NCBI RefSeq assembly: GCF_022829385.1
Contig: NZ_JAKSXX010000114.1
Location: forward strand, 1 to 44,840
Length of the DNA stretch: 44,840 bases
Origin: Methylobacterium sp. J-070
GTDB taxonomy: Bacteria > Pseudomonadota > Alphaproteobacteria > Rhizobiales > Beijerinckiaceae
Direction: 5' to 3'
How positions within the stretch are numbered: position 1 is the first letter of the stretch; each line of letters starts with the position of its first letter. The position numbers and the translations under genes are program-made. Below, one piece after another: positions 1-7,450 of this stretch. The notes below the pieces were generated by a model that had not been told where the DNA came from, made no database searches, and saw only the letters and a program-made list of their open reading frames with translations.

Positions 1-132
1 GTGGCGCACCGGCCGCTCGGTTCGGTGATGCGGGCACGGCTGCAGGTCTATCGGGCGCTTTCCGACTTCCGCCACCGCGAGAACGGCGTGTCCGCCGAGG
101 ACACCGCCAGCATCGACCGCATCCCAGCGTGA
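1..132 (+). CDS. C-terminal fragment of a catalase-family protein (cut by window edge)
   Basis: An open frame runs from the first base to a TGA at 130-132 and gives 43 residues, beginning AHRPLGSVMRARLQVYRALS and ending DRIPA. The 'HRPLGS..RAR...Y.A.S.FR' pattern resembles the C-terminal tail of heme catalase-like proteins. None of the heme or active-site residues lie in this piece, so the assignment rests on tail similarity recalled from the family and is tentative. The start lies outside the window. The next gene begins 85 nt downstream and has its own promoter candidate. Confidence 0.45.
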   Translation: MAHRPLGSVMRARLQVYRALSDFRHRENGVSAEDTASIDRIPA

Positions 133-163
133 GGAACTTCGCGATCAGGCTTCCGAAGTATCG

Positions 164-189
164 CGAACCATCCTCCTCACACACGCGTT
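164..189 (+). promoter_or_regulatory. candidate sigma-EcfG-type promoter
   Basis: CGAAC (164-168) is followed after 17 nt by CGTT (186-189). The general-stress sigma factor EcfG of alphaproteobacteria recognises GGAAC-N16/17-CGTT, so this differs at one base of the -35. CGTT ends 29 nt before the ATG at 218. The paralogous gene at 14892 has a similar element at nearly the same distance. Found by eye; no start-site data. Confidence 0.35.
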
Positions 190-217
190 ACCGGCGTTCT
201 TCGACACGGAGGCATTG

Positions 218-496
218 ATGCGTCAGCGCACCCTTGTCACGGCTATCCCGTTTATGCTGCTCTTGTCTGGCGTAGCCTATGCTCAGGCCCCGGCGGGAGC
301 GCTGCCCTCCACGGCTCCGGGAGCGCCTGGCGTAGCCGCACCTCAGCCGGGCTCGACGGGTGCACCTGGCACCGTCACAGGAACCCCGACTGGCCAACCT
401 GCCGACACGGTCACGAACAATTCCTCGGCGGGTGGCAACGCGGAACAACCTTCTCGGGCCGTGCCCCAGGGCGGTGGTGGTGGCGGCAGCAAATGA
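218..496 (+). CDS. small secreted Gly/Pro/Thr-rich protein
   Basis: The 92-residue product starts MRQRTLVTAIPFMLLLSGVAYAQ, a typical Sec signal peptide with a likely cut after AYA. The mature part is low complexity: repeats of PGAPG/PGSTGAPG, then TPTGQPADTVTNNSSAGGN, EQPSR and a Gly-rich tail ending in K. The ATG at 218 is preferred over a TTG at 215 because CGGAGG at 207-212 lies five bases before it. No catalytic domain is visible. It is a paralogue of the product at 14892-15167: both share PGSTG, a (S/T)PTG..AD motif, an N-rich turn, QPSR and a G(G)K end, in the same order. A role in the periplasm or envelope under stress is only an inference from the promoter candidate. Confidence 0.75.
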   Translation: MRQRTLVTAIPFMLLLSGVAYAQAPAGALPSTAPGAPGVAAPQPGSTGAPGTVTGTPTGQPADTVTNNSSAGGNAEQPSRAVPQGGGGGGSK

Positions 497-622
497 GTGG
501 GTCGCGGTTCTGATGGCTGCCGCCCAGCCCTGATTGCCAATTGCGTAGGATCTGCGACCCTGGCCGATGACGCCGGTCGGATCGTCCAGTCCGTGCGACG
601 GCTCAGTAGAGAGGGGAGCTGC

Positions 623-805
623 ATGGCCACGTCTGAGACAGACAAGCCACCAGGTGTCAGCGTCGTGCCGCCGACGGTGGGGATCCCGAACGTCAACGTG
701 CCGGACCCAACGACCGGTAGTGAGCCCGAGAGCAAGGACCCAGTCAAAGAGGCCGAGAGCAAGCCAGACGATCCGGACCAGGCAGCCAAGGACGGATTGG
801 TTTGA
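623..805 (+). CDS. small acidic proline-rich protein, unknown function
   Basis: Sixty residues, beginning MATSETDKPPGVSVVPPTVG and ending AAKDGLV, with many Pro, Asp, Glu and Lys and no Cys. The ATG at 623 is supported by GAGGGGAGCT at 611-620; an upstream extension in the same frame lacks a ribosome-binding site. There is no signal peptide or membrane segment, so it is probably cytosolic and disordered. Its stop codon TGA (803-805) overlaps a possible TTG start (802) of the next gene, which suggests co-transcription or coupling. I do not recognise a family. Confidence 0.55.
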   Translation: MATSETDKPPGVSVVPPTVGIPNVNVPDPTTGSEPESKDPVKEAESKPDDPDQAAKDGLV

Positions 806-810
806 TCGTC

Positions 811-1062
811 ATGCGCTGCTCGATCGTGCTCCTCTCTGCTCTAGTCAGTGTTGCCTGCCTCCCTGCTGCTGGACTTGCCCAGAGCACGTCGGAGCCGCCT
901 CGAAGGCCAAAGTCGGGTGCTTCGTCCGCCGGGGAGGAAGCTGCATCAGCCGTTGACCCGGCGGTGCTCGATCGCTGTCGGCAGCGGGCAGACGCTAAGA
1001 AGCTCAAGGATGGGCCGGAGCGGAAGGCCTTCATGGGAAGCTGCGTGACACCAGAGGATTGA
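811..1062 (+). CDS. PsiF-repeat secreted small protein
   Basis: From the ATG at 811 the product has a signal peptide ([20 protein letters not shown], cut near GLAQ) and about 60 mature residues. The C-terminal part reads [19 protein letters not shown] then AFMGSC, the C...A..K.L.G..RK.FM..C pattern of the PsiF repeat (phosphate-starvation-inducible PsiF family; periplasmic, molecular function unknown). The family often has two repeats; this one has a single repeat. A TTG at 802 overlapping the previous stop is an alternative start that would add three residues and couple translation. The two conserved Cys could form a disulfide. Confidence 0.7.
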   Translation: MRCSIVLLSALVSVACLPAAGLAQSTSEPPRRPKSGASSAGEEAASAVDPAVLDRCRQRADAKKLKDGPERKAFMGSCVTPED

Positions 1063-1099
1063 AACGGGACTTCGCCCAGCTTCCTCTCACAAGAAGCCC

Positions 1100-1222
1100 C
1101 TCCTCAAGTGTCCCTTGAGCGCCCGCCCGCCGGGTGTACCCGACTACTGTCCGCGGGTCACGGTGCCCGGATTGGTCCATGATCCGTGCGAGATCCGCCC
1201 CGCGCTCGGCCGGTTTCAGCAC
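1100..1222 (-). pseudogene. relic: C-terminal end of a phage-type tyrosine recombinase
   Basis: On the minus strand a short frame reads [19 protein letters not shown] and then [15 protein letters not shown]. This is the end of the catalytic domain of a tyrosine recombinase: the GH dipeptide and the catalytic Tyr in VGYTRRA are in the expected spacing. The frame is closed by a stop just upstream and has no N-terminal or central domain, so only the tail survives. It differs in sequence from the intact recombinase at 1628-2524, so it is a separate remnant. It shows repeated integration at this locus. Confidence 0.6.
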
Positions 1223-1337
1223 TCGCCGCCCTCACTTCGCCCAAGACATGCGCTACATAGCTTCCGCCGCTGCGGCTGATGGCCGAACGGCACAGGGCCA
1301 AACCACGTAATCTTGGGATCCGGGCCGCCTTCGCAAA

Positions 1338-1625
1338 TCAGTTCGTCGCGTTGATCGTCACCGCGCCATCGTTGATGTTGACGTCCAGCACCAGTGGCAT
1401 GAGGTTTCCTCGATCTGGCTGGATCGCCAAAACACGGTTGCATGCCTGCGCCAGCACGCGTCCGGATGTGGTCGGCATGGTGGCGAGTAGCTCGTGCATC
1501 AGTTCCGCGATGGTGCGATCGCGTCGGTCTTCGGGTTCCAGTTTTCCGCCGTAGGCTCTCTCAAGAGCCGAAATGACGTTGTCGGCCACGATGAGGGCGA
1601 ACCGCCCTTGATCTGCCTCTACCAT
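1338..1625 (-). CDS. small protein of unknown function downstream of the recombinase
   Basis: The 95-residue product begins MVEADQGRFALIVADNVISA and ends NDGAVTINATN. It starts two bases after the recombinase stop, with a G-rich Shine-Dalgarno (CTGGGGG) inside the end of that gene, so the two are almost certainly translated from one mRNA. The first 60 residues look helical (ALERAYGGKLEPEDRRDRTIAELMHELL); the end looks like a beta strand pair. There is no signal peptide or membrane segment and I recognise no family. A role as a recombination accessory factor is possible from its position only. Confidence 0.6.
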   Translation of the reverse strand: MVEADQGRFALIVADNVISALERAYGGKLEPEDRRDRTIAELMHELLATMPTTSGRVLAQACNRVLAIQPDRGNLMPLVLDVNINDGAVTINATN

Positions 1626-1627
1626 GC

Positions 1628-2524
1628 CTACACCCCCAGGAACCGCGCTGAACTCTCTGACGGCCGCGCGTGTAGGTATCGCCCGCTCATCGCCACCGAG
1701 GCGTGCCCGAGCGTGGCCTGCACGAGGTGGATCGGCGCACCGCGGTCGAGGCTGTGCGAGGCGTGGGCGTGTCGGATCCAGCGCGTCGAGACCCCGACCG
1801 GGAGCCCTGCCCGAGATGCCGCGGCCTTCACCACCCAATGAACTGCGCTCGGGTCAAGCGCCCCGCCCTTCCGCGACAGGAACACGGGCACGTCGGTCGA
1901 CCATGTGGCAGACTTCGCAACTTGATCCACGCGCAGCGCCACCAGCACCTTCCACGTCGAGGCCGAGAGCAGCACCGCCCGCGTCTTCCCTCCCTTACCG
2001 AACACCGTCGCCTGCCCGGCCTCGTCCCGGGCCATGCGGTCCCGCCAGCGCAGCCCGCAAACCTCCGAGATGCGCAGGCCGCCGCCATAGAGCACGGTCA
2101 GCAGCACCCGGTTTCGCAAAACAGGCTCCTGCCGGATCATCAGCAGGGCGTCGGCCTCGGACATGATCCGCTCGGCCAGCGTGTTTTTGATCGGAGGTAC
2201 CTTCACGGCCGCGGCGATGTTGAAGCGCAGATAGCCGACCTCCTGTGCGAAGGCGAACAGACTCTTGAGCGCCGCGGCGGTGAGCGCCACCGTCGCCGAG
2301 GACCCGGGCCGGGCCGCGATGTAGTCCTGCAGCTCGCCCATCCGCACCGAGCCGAGCGGCCTGCCGAAATAGGCCATGAATTGGCGGACTTCGCGCTCAT
2401 AGTTGCGGCGGGTGTGCGGGCTCGCGGACCGGGCGAGCCACAGCCGGATCATCTGCGCGTCGTCGTCGGCCTGCGTAGGCAGCGCTTCGATCGCGTCGGG
2501 TGCGGGGACGAGTGCGGTGCCCAA
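1628..2524 (-). CDS. tyrosine recombinase / integrase (XerC/D-like)
   Basis: The 298-residue product has a SAM-like core-binding domain (about 30-110, containing SPHTRRNYEREVRQFMAYFG) and a catalytic domain (about 125-295). Visible catalytic residues are Arg in GGGLRISEVCGLRW, Lys in FGKGGKTR, Arg in WIRHAHASH, His in LGHAS and Tyr in GRYLHARP. The usual HxxR box reads RWIR here, so its first His is replaced by Arg. The TTG start at 2524 is chosen because CTCGGAG lies eight bases upstream; the open frame extends further 5' but there reads out of frame through the membrane-protein gene. Length fits simple Xer-type recombinases. It could be the integrase of a small element, but I found no att site. 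Confidence 0.8.
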   Translation of the reverse strand: MGTALVPAPDAIEALPTQADDDAQMIRLWLARSASPHTRRNYEREVRQFMAYFGRPLGSVRMGELQDYIAARPGSSATVALTAAALKSLFAFAQEVGYLRFNIAAAVKVPPIKNTLAERIMSEADALLMIRQEPVLRNRVLLTVLYGGGLRISEVCGLRWRDRMARDEAGQATVFGKGGKTRAVLLSASTWKVLVALRVDQVAKSATWSTDVPVFLSRKGGALDPSAVHWVVKAAASRAGLPVGVSTRWIRHAHASHSLDRGAPIHLVQATLGHASVAMSGRYLHARPSESSARFLGV

Positions 2525-2568
2525 AGCGTCTACTCCGAGAATGACAGCAGCCGGCCGATCGGCGCGCC

Positions 2569-2829
2569 CTAGCCGTTGACCAGTGTGCCGATCACGATCA
2601 CGAGCACCGCCCAGAGCCACTCGGCCACCACGTCCGGCAGGATCGCCTCGACCCTGATGCGATGGCCCTCCTGTATCTCGCGGATGATGATGCCCTCCGA
2701 GTCGAGTAACGGCGTGAGGAAGGGCTGCAGCACCTGCGCCTCCGCAATCCCTCGGATGCCCGCCCGAACATAGGGTCGCGCTGCCACCGCGATCCCAAAC
2801 ACGACGGTCCAAGCGCCGAACGCCGACAC
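2569..2829 (-). CDS. small membrane protein of unknown function
   Basis: The 86-residue product starts at a GTG (2829) preceded by GAGGCGAGG. It has an N-terminal hydrophobic stretch (FGAWTVVFGIAVAARPYV), a soluble middle (DSEGIIIREIQEGHRIRVEA) and a C-terminal membrane segment (WLWAVLVIVIGTLVNG). It lies 44 nt upstream of the recombinase start and in the same direction, so it may belong to that transcription unit. No known domain is recognised. An upstream truncated membrane frame at 2866-3006 may be a partner gene or an earlier part of it. Confidence 0.5.
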   Translation of the reverse strand: MSAFGAWTVVFGIAVAARPYVRAGIRGIAEAQVLQPFLTPLLDSEGIIIREIQEGHRIRVEAILPDVVAEWLWAVLVIVIGTLVNG

Positions 2830-2865
2830 GGCCTCGCCTCGCCCGGCATCGTCGGTGAGCGTGCC

Positions 2866-3006
2866 TCACTGCACATGCGCGGCAAGAACGAGCCCCCACA
2901 TCACGGTGAGCGCGACGTAGCTCAGCAGGAACCAGCGCACCGCCGGGTAGGCGCGCCACCACGCCGACCCGATGGCGCGCCGGATGCGATTGACCTGACC
3001 GGTCTT
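2866..3006 (-). pseudogene. 5'-truncated membrane protein fragment next to IS3 remnant
   Basis: The minus frame reads RIRRAIGSAWWRAYPAVRW followed by FLLSYVALTVMWGLVLAAHVQ and a TGA at 2868-2866. It has one strong membrane helix. No start codon with a ribosome-binding site lies upstream before an in-frame TAA at 3009-3007, which sits at the edge of the IS3 remnant. The gene therefore seems to have lost its 5' end when the IS arrived or decayed. Original function unknown. Confidence 0.4.
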
Positions 3007-3028
3007 TTAGACCGAGCCGAGTGAGAGG

Positions 3029-3935
3029 CTACTGCACGGCCGCTGCCATGGGTAGCCGGAAGGCCAGATCTGGGTAGCTGACGGGCGCTGGGGGCCGATA
3101 GCCCAGGGACGAGTGCGGCCGGACGCGGTTGTAGTGTTCTGCCAGAGGGCGATCACGGCCTGGGCTTCCTTGAGTGAGTAGAAAATCCCCTGGCGCAGAC
3201 ACTCGTCGCGCAGCTTGCCGTTGAAGCTTTCACAGTACCCGTTCTCCCACGGAAGCCGGGTGCGATGTACTGGATCCGTGAGCCAGCTTTGGCGACCCAT
3301 TTGCGCAGTGCCTTTGAGACCATCTCGCTGCGCGGTCCTTCGGTTCAAGGCCGTTGTCGCAGCGGATGTGCTCCGGGATGCCGTGCAGGCACATGGTATC
3401 GGCCAGCGCCTCGATCACGCCGACGCTGTTGATACGCCGCGACACCTTCAGCGCCAGGCAGGCCCGGCTGTGCTCGTCGATCAGCGTCAGGATGCGTAAG
3501 CTGCGCCCGTCGTGGGTCTGGGCCTGCACGAAGTCGAAGGTCCAGACGTGATTGCGGTGGAGCGGCCGTAGTCGCACACACGAGCCGTCGTTCAGCCAGA
3601 GGCGGCTGCGGGGCCTATGTCGATTGGGGACCGTCAGCCCCTCGCGACGCCAGATGCCCTCATCCTGAGGTTCTCGAAGGATGGACCCGGTCCTTGCCCG
3701 CCCGCCAGCCAGCTGCCTGCAGCAGCGCGGTGACGCGGCGGTAGCCATAGCGCCCGTACTCGGACGCCAGGGCGACGATGGCGCGGGTCGGCCCATCCGC
3801 GTCGGCCGGCACGGTGGGCACATAGCGCTGCGTGCCCTGGTGCTGGCCGACGATCCGGCAGGCGGGACGTTCCGAGAGACCGTACTTCTCCCGAATGCCA
3901 TCGACCGCCTGCCGGCGTCGCTCGGGGGCTAGATG
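3029..3935 (-). pseudogene. decayed IS3-family transposase (OrfB) with several frameshifts
   Basis: Pieces of one OrfB-type DDE transposase follow in order but in different minus frames. The N-terminal helix-turn-helix part is LAPERRRQAVDGIREKYGLS then ERPACRIVGQHQGTQRY. The core holds VWTFDFVQAQTHDGRSLRIL, LIDEHSRACLAL and GIPEHIRCDNG. The end holds LPWENGYCESFNGKLRDECL. Frame changes occur near 3680, near 3350 and near 3140, so no functional protein can be made. The stop would be TAG at 3029-3031. No OrfA is present on the upstream side, where the IS110-family element begins, so the IS3 copy was probably cut by that insertion. Confidence 0.8.
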
Positions 3936-4007
3936 GGGTATTCGGGGTGCCTCGCGCGGCGGAAGCGGCGGCATGATGGCGCTTCGATCTAGTCCCGGAG
4001 CCCCACC

Positions 4008-5051
4008 ATGAGCGAGCAGCACCACGTCGGCCTCGATGTCTCCGTGAAGGAGACCGCGATCTGCATCGTCGATCCCCATGGTAAGGTCGTGCACCGCGCG
4101 ACCGTCGAGAGCCATCCCGAGGCGATCAGCCGGCACCTGATCGAGCTGGGCCACAGCTATGCGCGTGTCGGTCTGGAGGCAGGGCCGTTCTCGCCGTGGC
4201 TCTACGCCGGCTTGGTCGAAGCCGGGCTCCCGGCAATCTGCGTCGAGACCCGCCACATGCACGCGGCCCTGTCGGCACGGATCAACAAGACCGACCGCAA
4301 CGACGCGATGGGCATAGCTCAGATGATGCGGGTCGGCCTGTTCAAGCCGGTCCACGTCAAAACGCCGGCCAGTCAGCAACGCCGCCTGCTCCTGACCTCG
4401 CGCAAGCTGCTTCAGCGCAAGGCTTACGATATCGAGAGCGACCTGCGCGGCCAGTTGCGCAACTTCGGCCTCAAGGTGGGTATCGTGGGTGCTGCCGGGT
4501 TCGAGCAGCGCGTGCGCGACCTCGTGCTCGATCTGCCCTTCGTCGCGGCCGTGGTCCTGCCGCTACTGGAGGCGCGCTCCGCGCTGCGGACCCAACTGGC
4601 CAAGCTGCACAAGATGCTGCTGGACCAGGTCCGCACCGACCCGGTCTGCCGGCGCTTGATGACCGCGCCCGGCGTCGGGCCGGTCGTGGCGTTGACCTAC
4701 CGTACCTGCGTCGACAACCCAGCCCGCTTCGGACGATCGCAGTGTGTCGGGGCGCATTACGGTCTGACCCCGCGGCTCTACCAGTCCGGCGAGACGAAGC
4801 GGGTCGGCCGGGTCTCGAAGTGCGGCGACACGATGATGCGTGCCGCGCTCTACGAGGCTGCGCTCGTGCTGCTGACTGGCCCCCGGGTTCGATGGACCTC
4901 GCTGAAGGTCTGGGGGCTGGCTGTGGCCAAGCGCAGAGGCATGCAGAAGGCCCTCGTGGCCGTCGCCCGCAAGCTGGCGATCGTGCTGCATCGGATGTGG
5001 CGCGACGAGAAGGACTTCCGCTGGTCGGCCGATGCCGCGATGGCGGCCTGA
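4008..5051 (+). CDS. IS110-family transposase (DEDD recombinase)
   Basis: The 347-residue protein has an N-terminal RuvC-like DEDD domain (about 5-155) with Asp in VGLDVSVKE, Glu in VGLEAGPFS and the aspartates of INKTDRNDAMGIAQ. A coiled linker follows, then the C-terminal Transposase_20 domain (about 210-310) with MTAPGVGPVVALTY, HYGLTPRLYQSGETKR and GRVSKCGD; the Ser here is the family's candidate nucleophile. Length is normal and the frame is intact, so the element may be active. In this family an element-encoded bridge RNA guides target and donor choice. ATG at 4008 follows a purine-poor leader, so translation may be weak. Confidence 0.9.
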   Translation: MSEQHHVGLDVSVKETAICIVDPHGKVVHRATVESHPEAISRHLIELGHSYARVGLEAGPFSPWLYAGLVEAGLPAICVETRHMHAALSARINKTDRNDAMGIAQMMRVGLFKPVHVKTPASQQRRLLLTSRKLLQRKAYDIESDLRGQLRNFGLKVGIVGAAGFEQRVRDLVLDLPFVAAVVLPLLEARSALRTQLAKLHKMLLDQVRTDPVCRRLMTAPGVGPVVALTYRTCVDNPARFGRSQCVGAHYGLTPRLYQSGETKRVGRVSKCGDTMMRAALYEAALVLLTGPRVRWTSLKVWGLAVAKRRGMQKALVAVARKLAIVLHRMWRDEKDFRWSADAAMAA

Positions 5052-5200
5052 AGCTTACGGATCAGCATCACGTAACACCGAGCTCCTCCGGCGTGGAAGA
5101 GGTCCCTGTGGGGACGACGGGAGCGGGTGAGACCGAGGAAACTCGAGCGTCGGTTCTGCCGAGCGCGCGGCTTAGATGGCTCCGCCCACTCCCTCTAATC
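5052..5200 (+). ncRNA. putative bridge RNA region of the IS110-family element
   Basis: The non-coding end downstream of the transposase can fold: GTCCC-TGTG-GGGAC (5102-5115) is a perfect hairpin, and CGAG-GAAA-CTCG (5134-5145) is a hairpin with a GNRA loop enclosed by ACCGA/TCGGT. Known: IS110-family elements encode a structured bridge RNA in the longer non-coding end, which is the 3' end in IS1111-type elements. Inferred: this stretch is that RNA. I did not identify the guide loops, and the exact ends are unknown. Confidence 0.4.
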
Positions 5201-5312
5201 CCATCATGAGGCGGCACCGGCCGACCTCGGAGAGAAGCAAGAGCTCCACAGGACCGATCACGCGTCGAACCAGGACGCGCACGAAAGGGCATTGACCGAT
5301 GAACTCCGAATA

Positions 5313-5503
5313 GAGAACGCCAATGTCGCGTTCGAGAAACTCGGGCTCTGGGGCAGCATCCAACCTCGTCTCGCTCAGAGCGACAACGTGCGGGCCGCGT
5401 TGGTTTTGGTCTCGCGCGGAGAGGCACCGCTCGGCGTCGTCTACGAAAGCGACGCGAAGTCGGATCCCGGCGTGAAGGTCGTGGGCGTGTTTCCGGCGGA
5501 CAC
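5313..5503 (+). pseudogene. modA: internal fragment of molybdate-binding protein ModA
   Basis: In one plus frame the sequence reads [16 protein letters not shown], then [20 protein letters not shown] and [11 protein letters not shown]. This is the second-lobe region of ModA, the periplasmic molybdate-binding protein of the ABC transporter ModABC. Both ends are missing: the 5' side ends near the IS110-family element, and the 3' side stops at FPADT where the expected HPPIVYP continuation is replaced by terminase sequence in another frame. No modB or modC is nearby. It is a scar, not a working gene. Confidence 0.7.
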
Positions 5504-6169
5504 CCGGAGCGCGAGCCGCTGGGCGTGCTCGAGGAGCTCCAGCGCAGCCTCGGCAGCTTCACCTTCGCGGCGCAGTACCAGCAGGAGCCGGTGCCGCCCG
5601 GGGGCAACATGTTCGACCTGACGTGGTTTCGTCGCTACGGCGAAGGCCTCTCGCCGGGTGCTTACGGCGGAGACGAGATCTATCAATCCTGGGACACGGC
5701 TTCGAAGGCCGGCGAGCTCAGCGACTGCTCGGTGTGCACGACGTGGCTGGTCCGGGATCGAGCTTACTACCTACTAGACGTCTTCCGGGACCGCCTCGGC
5801 TATCCAAACCTGCGCCGCAAGGTCGTCGAGATGAACGCGCGCTGGCGACCCAACGGCGTGCTCATCGAGGACAAGGCATCCGGTGAGCATCTCATCCAGG
5901 ACCTTCGCCATACCGGAGAGGTGTCCGCCATCGCGGTGCAGCCGCAGGGCGACAAGGTCGTGCGGGCATCCTCGATCGCGGCGGTCATCGAGGGCGGGCG
6001 CGTGCTGCTGCCCGAGCATGCGGCGTGGCTCGGCGAGTTCGAGAAGGAGATCCTGGCCTTCCCGCACGGCCGGCACGACGATCAGGTCGACTCGATGAGC
6101 CAGTTCCTGATCTGGGCGCGGGACGACCTCGACGCCGGCCCGCGCATCCGCTCCTTCGACGACGATTGA
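5501..6169 (+). pseudogene. C-terminal fragment of phage terminase large subunit
   Basis: From the codon at 5501 the frame reads [33 protein letters not shown], then a full nuclease-type C-terminal domain with SWDTASKAGELSDCSVCTTW, YLLDVFRDRLGYPNLRRKV and PHGRHDDQVDSMSQFL. These are hallmarks of the terminase_6C RNase H-like nuclease (Asp in SWDTA, Asp-Asp in HDDQVDS). The ATPase half (Walker A/B) is absent because the reading joins modA sequence at about 5501. An internal GTG at 5525 could still start a 214-residue nuclease domain. No other phage structural genes are nearby, so this is a prophage remnant. Confidence 0.75.
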
Positions 6170-6214
6170 GGGGTCTGCCAGCGACGCTCTGAGAGCATCC
6201 AGGGTCTGTCCGGC

Positions 6215-6253
6215 GGGCGGGGCGTCGACGAGATCGGCGGCCCCGCCCTTTTC
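6215..6253 (+). terminator. rho-independent terminator
   Basis: GGGCGGGGC (6215-6223) pairs perfectly with GCCCCGCCC (6240-6248) and is followed by TTTT. It lies 45 nt after the terminase fragment stop and before the serine hydrolase start, so it closes the upstream unit. Confidence 0.75.
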
Positions 6254-6289
6254 ATTCTGCCTCGCCGCCGGGCGCCCTATACCGGATCC

Positions 6290-7450
6290 ATGCAGAACCC
6301 TCCGGCCTTCTCGCTCCCGCTCTTCGATCGCCTCGGCGACCGGCTGGAGGCCGACGTCGCCGCGGGAGCGATCGCAGGCGCCGACTTGCTCATCGGCGGC
6401 ACCGGCGGCGAGATCTGGCGGCGCACCGTCGGCTTCCGCGACATCGTCGCGGGCGATCGCCTCAAGCCTGACGCGGTGTGGCGCATCTACTCGATGACCA
6501 AGGTCATCGTCTCATTCGCCGCCCTCGTCCTCGCCGAGCGCGGCGCCCTGCGCCTCGATCAGCCGGTCGCCGACGTCATCCCGGCTTTCACGAGCCTGTC
6601 CCTGTTGAACTCCGACGGCACGCGTGTCCCCGCCGCCGCCGCGCCCACGGTCCAGGATCTGCTGCGGCACACGGCCGGGATCGCCTACGGTTATCTCGGC
6701 GACGGGCCGACGCGCCGGGCCTACGAGGCCGACGGGCTGCTCACCGAGGATCTCGACAACGCAGCCTTCGCCGAGCGGATCGCGCACCTACCGCTGGTGC
6801 ACGAGCCCGGCACGGTCTGGCACTACTCGCACGCCACCGACGTGCTCGGCCGGGTGTTAGAGGTGGCCGGCGGGGCGGATCTGCAGGGCGTGCTCGACGA
6901 GACGCTCCTCGGGCCACTTAACATGGCCGACACCCGCTTCCGGATCTCGGCAGAGGCAGCAGGCCGCGTGGCACAGCCGCTGCCGCAGGCGCCCGGTCAG
7001 CGGCCGGCCTTCCACGATCCGAGCCTGTCCCGGCGTGGCCAGCGGGGCAACGGTGGCCTCGTCTCGACCGTGGCGGACTATGCGGCCTTCCTGCGCGTGA
7101 TACTCGCCGGCGGCAGCCTCGACGGCGTGCGCGTCCTCGCGCCGGCGAGTGTGCAGCTCATGACCGCCGACCACCTCGGGACGACGATCGCGAAAGGCGC
7201 CTACTACCCGCCAGGGCCCGGCTACGGCTTCGGGCTTGGGGTCGCGGTGCGGCTCGCGGCGGGCGAGGCGCCGTTTCCTGGCAGCGTCGGCGACTGGTTC
7301 TGGAGCGGTGTCGGGGGCACGTACTTTTGGGTCGATCCGGCGGCGGGCTTCTTCGCGCTGCTGATGATGCAGACCTCCTCGGCCGGGCAGCGCCAGCACT
7401 ATCGCACGCTGACCCGCGCCATGATCTACGCGGCGCTCGACGCTCCTTGA
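6290..7450 (+). CDS. serine hydrolase, class C beta-lactamase-like (esterase/DD-peptidase fold)
   Basis: The 386-residue protein carries the beta-lactamase/transpeptidase-like domain over nearly its full length. The nucleophile motif SxxK is S68-M-T-K71 in WRIYSMTKVI, and a YSH motif (WHYSHATDVLG, about 182) replaces the YxN motif. A late GSVGDWFWSGVGGTYFW stretch supplies the third-motif region. No signal peptide is seen, so it is probably a cytosolic esterase or D-aminopeptidase-type hydrolase rather than a periplasmic resistance enzyme. The ATG at 6290 has no strong Shine-Dalgarno. It stands alone after a terminator. Substrate unknown. Confidence 0.85.
   Translation: MQNPPAFSLPLFDRLGDRLEADVAAGAIAGADLLIGGTGGEIWRRTVGFRDIVAGDRLKPDAVWRIYSMTKVIVSFAALVLAERGALRLDQPVADVIPAFTSLSLLNSDGTRVPAAAAPTVQDLLRHTAGIAYGYLGDGPTRRAYEADGLLTEDLDNAAFAERIAHLPLVHEPGTVWHYSHATDVLGRVLEVAGGADLQGVLDETLLGPLNMADTRFRISAEAAGRVAQPLPQAPGQRPAFHDPSLSRRGQRGNGGLVSTVADYAAFLRVILAGGSLDGVRVLAPASVQLMTADHLGTTIAKGAYYPPGPGYGFGLGVAVRLAAGEAPFPGSVGDWFWSGVGGTYFWVDPAAGFFALLMMQTSSAGQRQHYRTLTRAMIYAALDAP

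Larger units (their letters stand above)
3972..5208 (+). mobile_element. IS110-family element (IS1111-like) with subterminal inverted repeats
   Basis: One intact DEDD transposase gene (4008-5051) is flanked by an 8-bp inverted pair, CATGATGG at 3972-3979 and CCATCATG at 5201-5208, with weaker G/C-rich matching outside. Subterminal inverted repeats and a long 3' non-coding end (about 150 nt) against a short 5' end (about 30 nt) are features of the IS1111 subgroup; classical IS110 elements lack inverted repeats and have the long end 5'. The true tips should lie a few bases outside the repeats. The element sits between an IS3 remnant and a modA fragment. Confidence 0.6.

Noticed and set aside
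2525..2962. N-terminal extension of the recombinase frame
   Set aside because: The translation is Arg/Gly/His-rich and overlaps the small membrane gene in another frame; the TTG at 2524 with CGGAG is a better start.
3000..3014. CGGTCT-TTT-AGACCG hairpin as a terminator
   Set aside because: A perfect stem, but no T run follows on either strand and it sits at the edge of the IS3 remnant, so it is more likely part of the IS end or chance.
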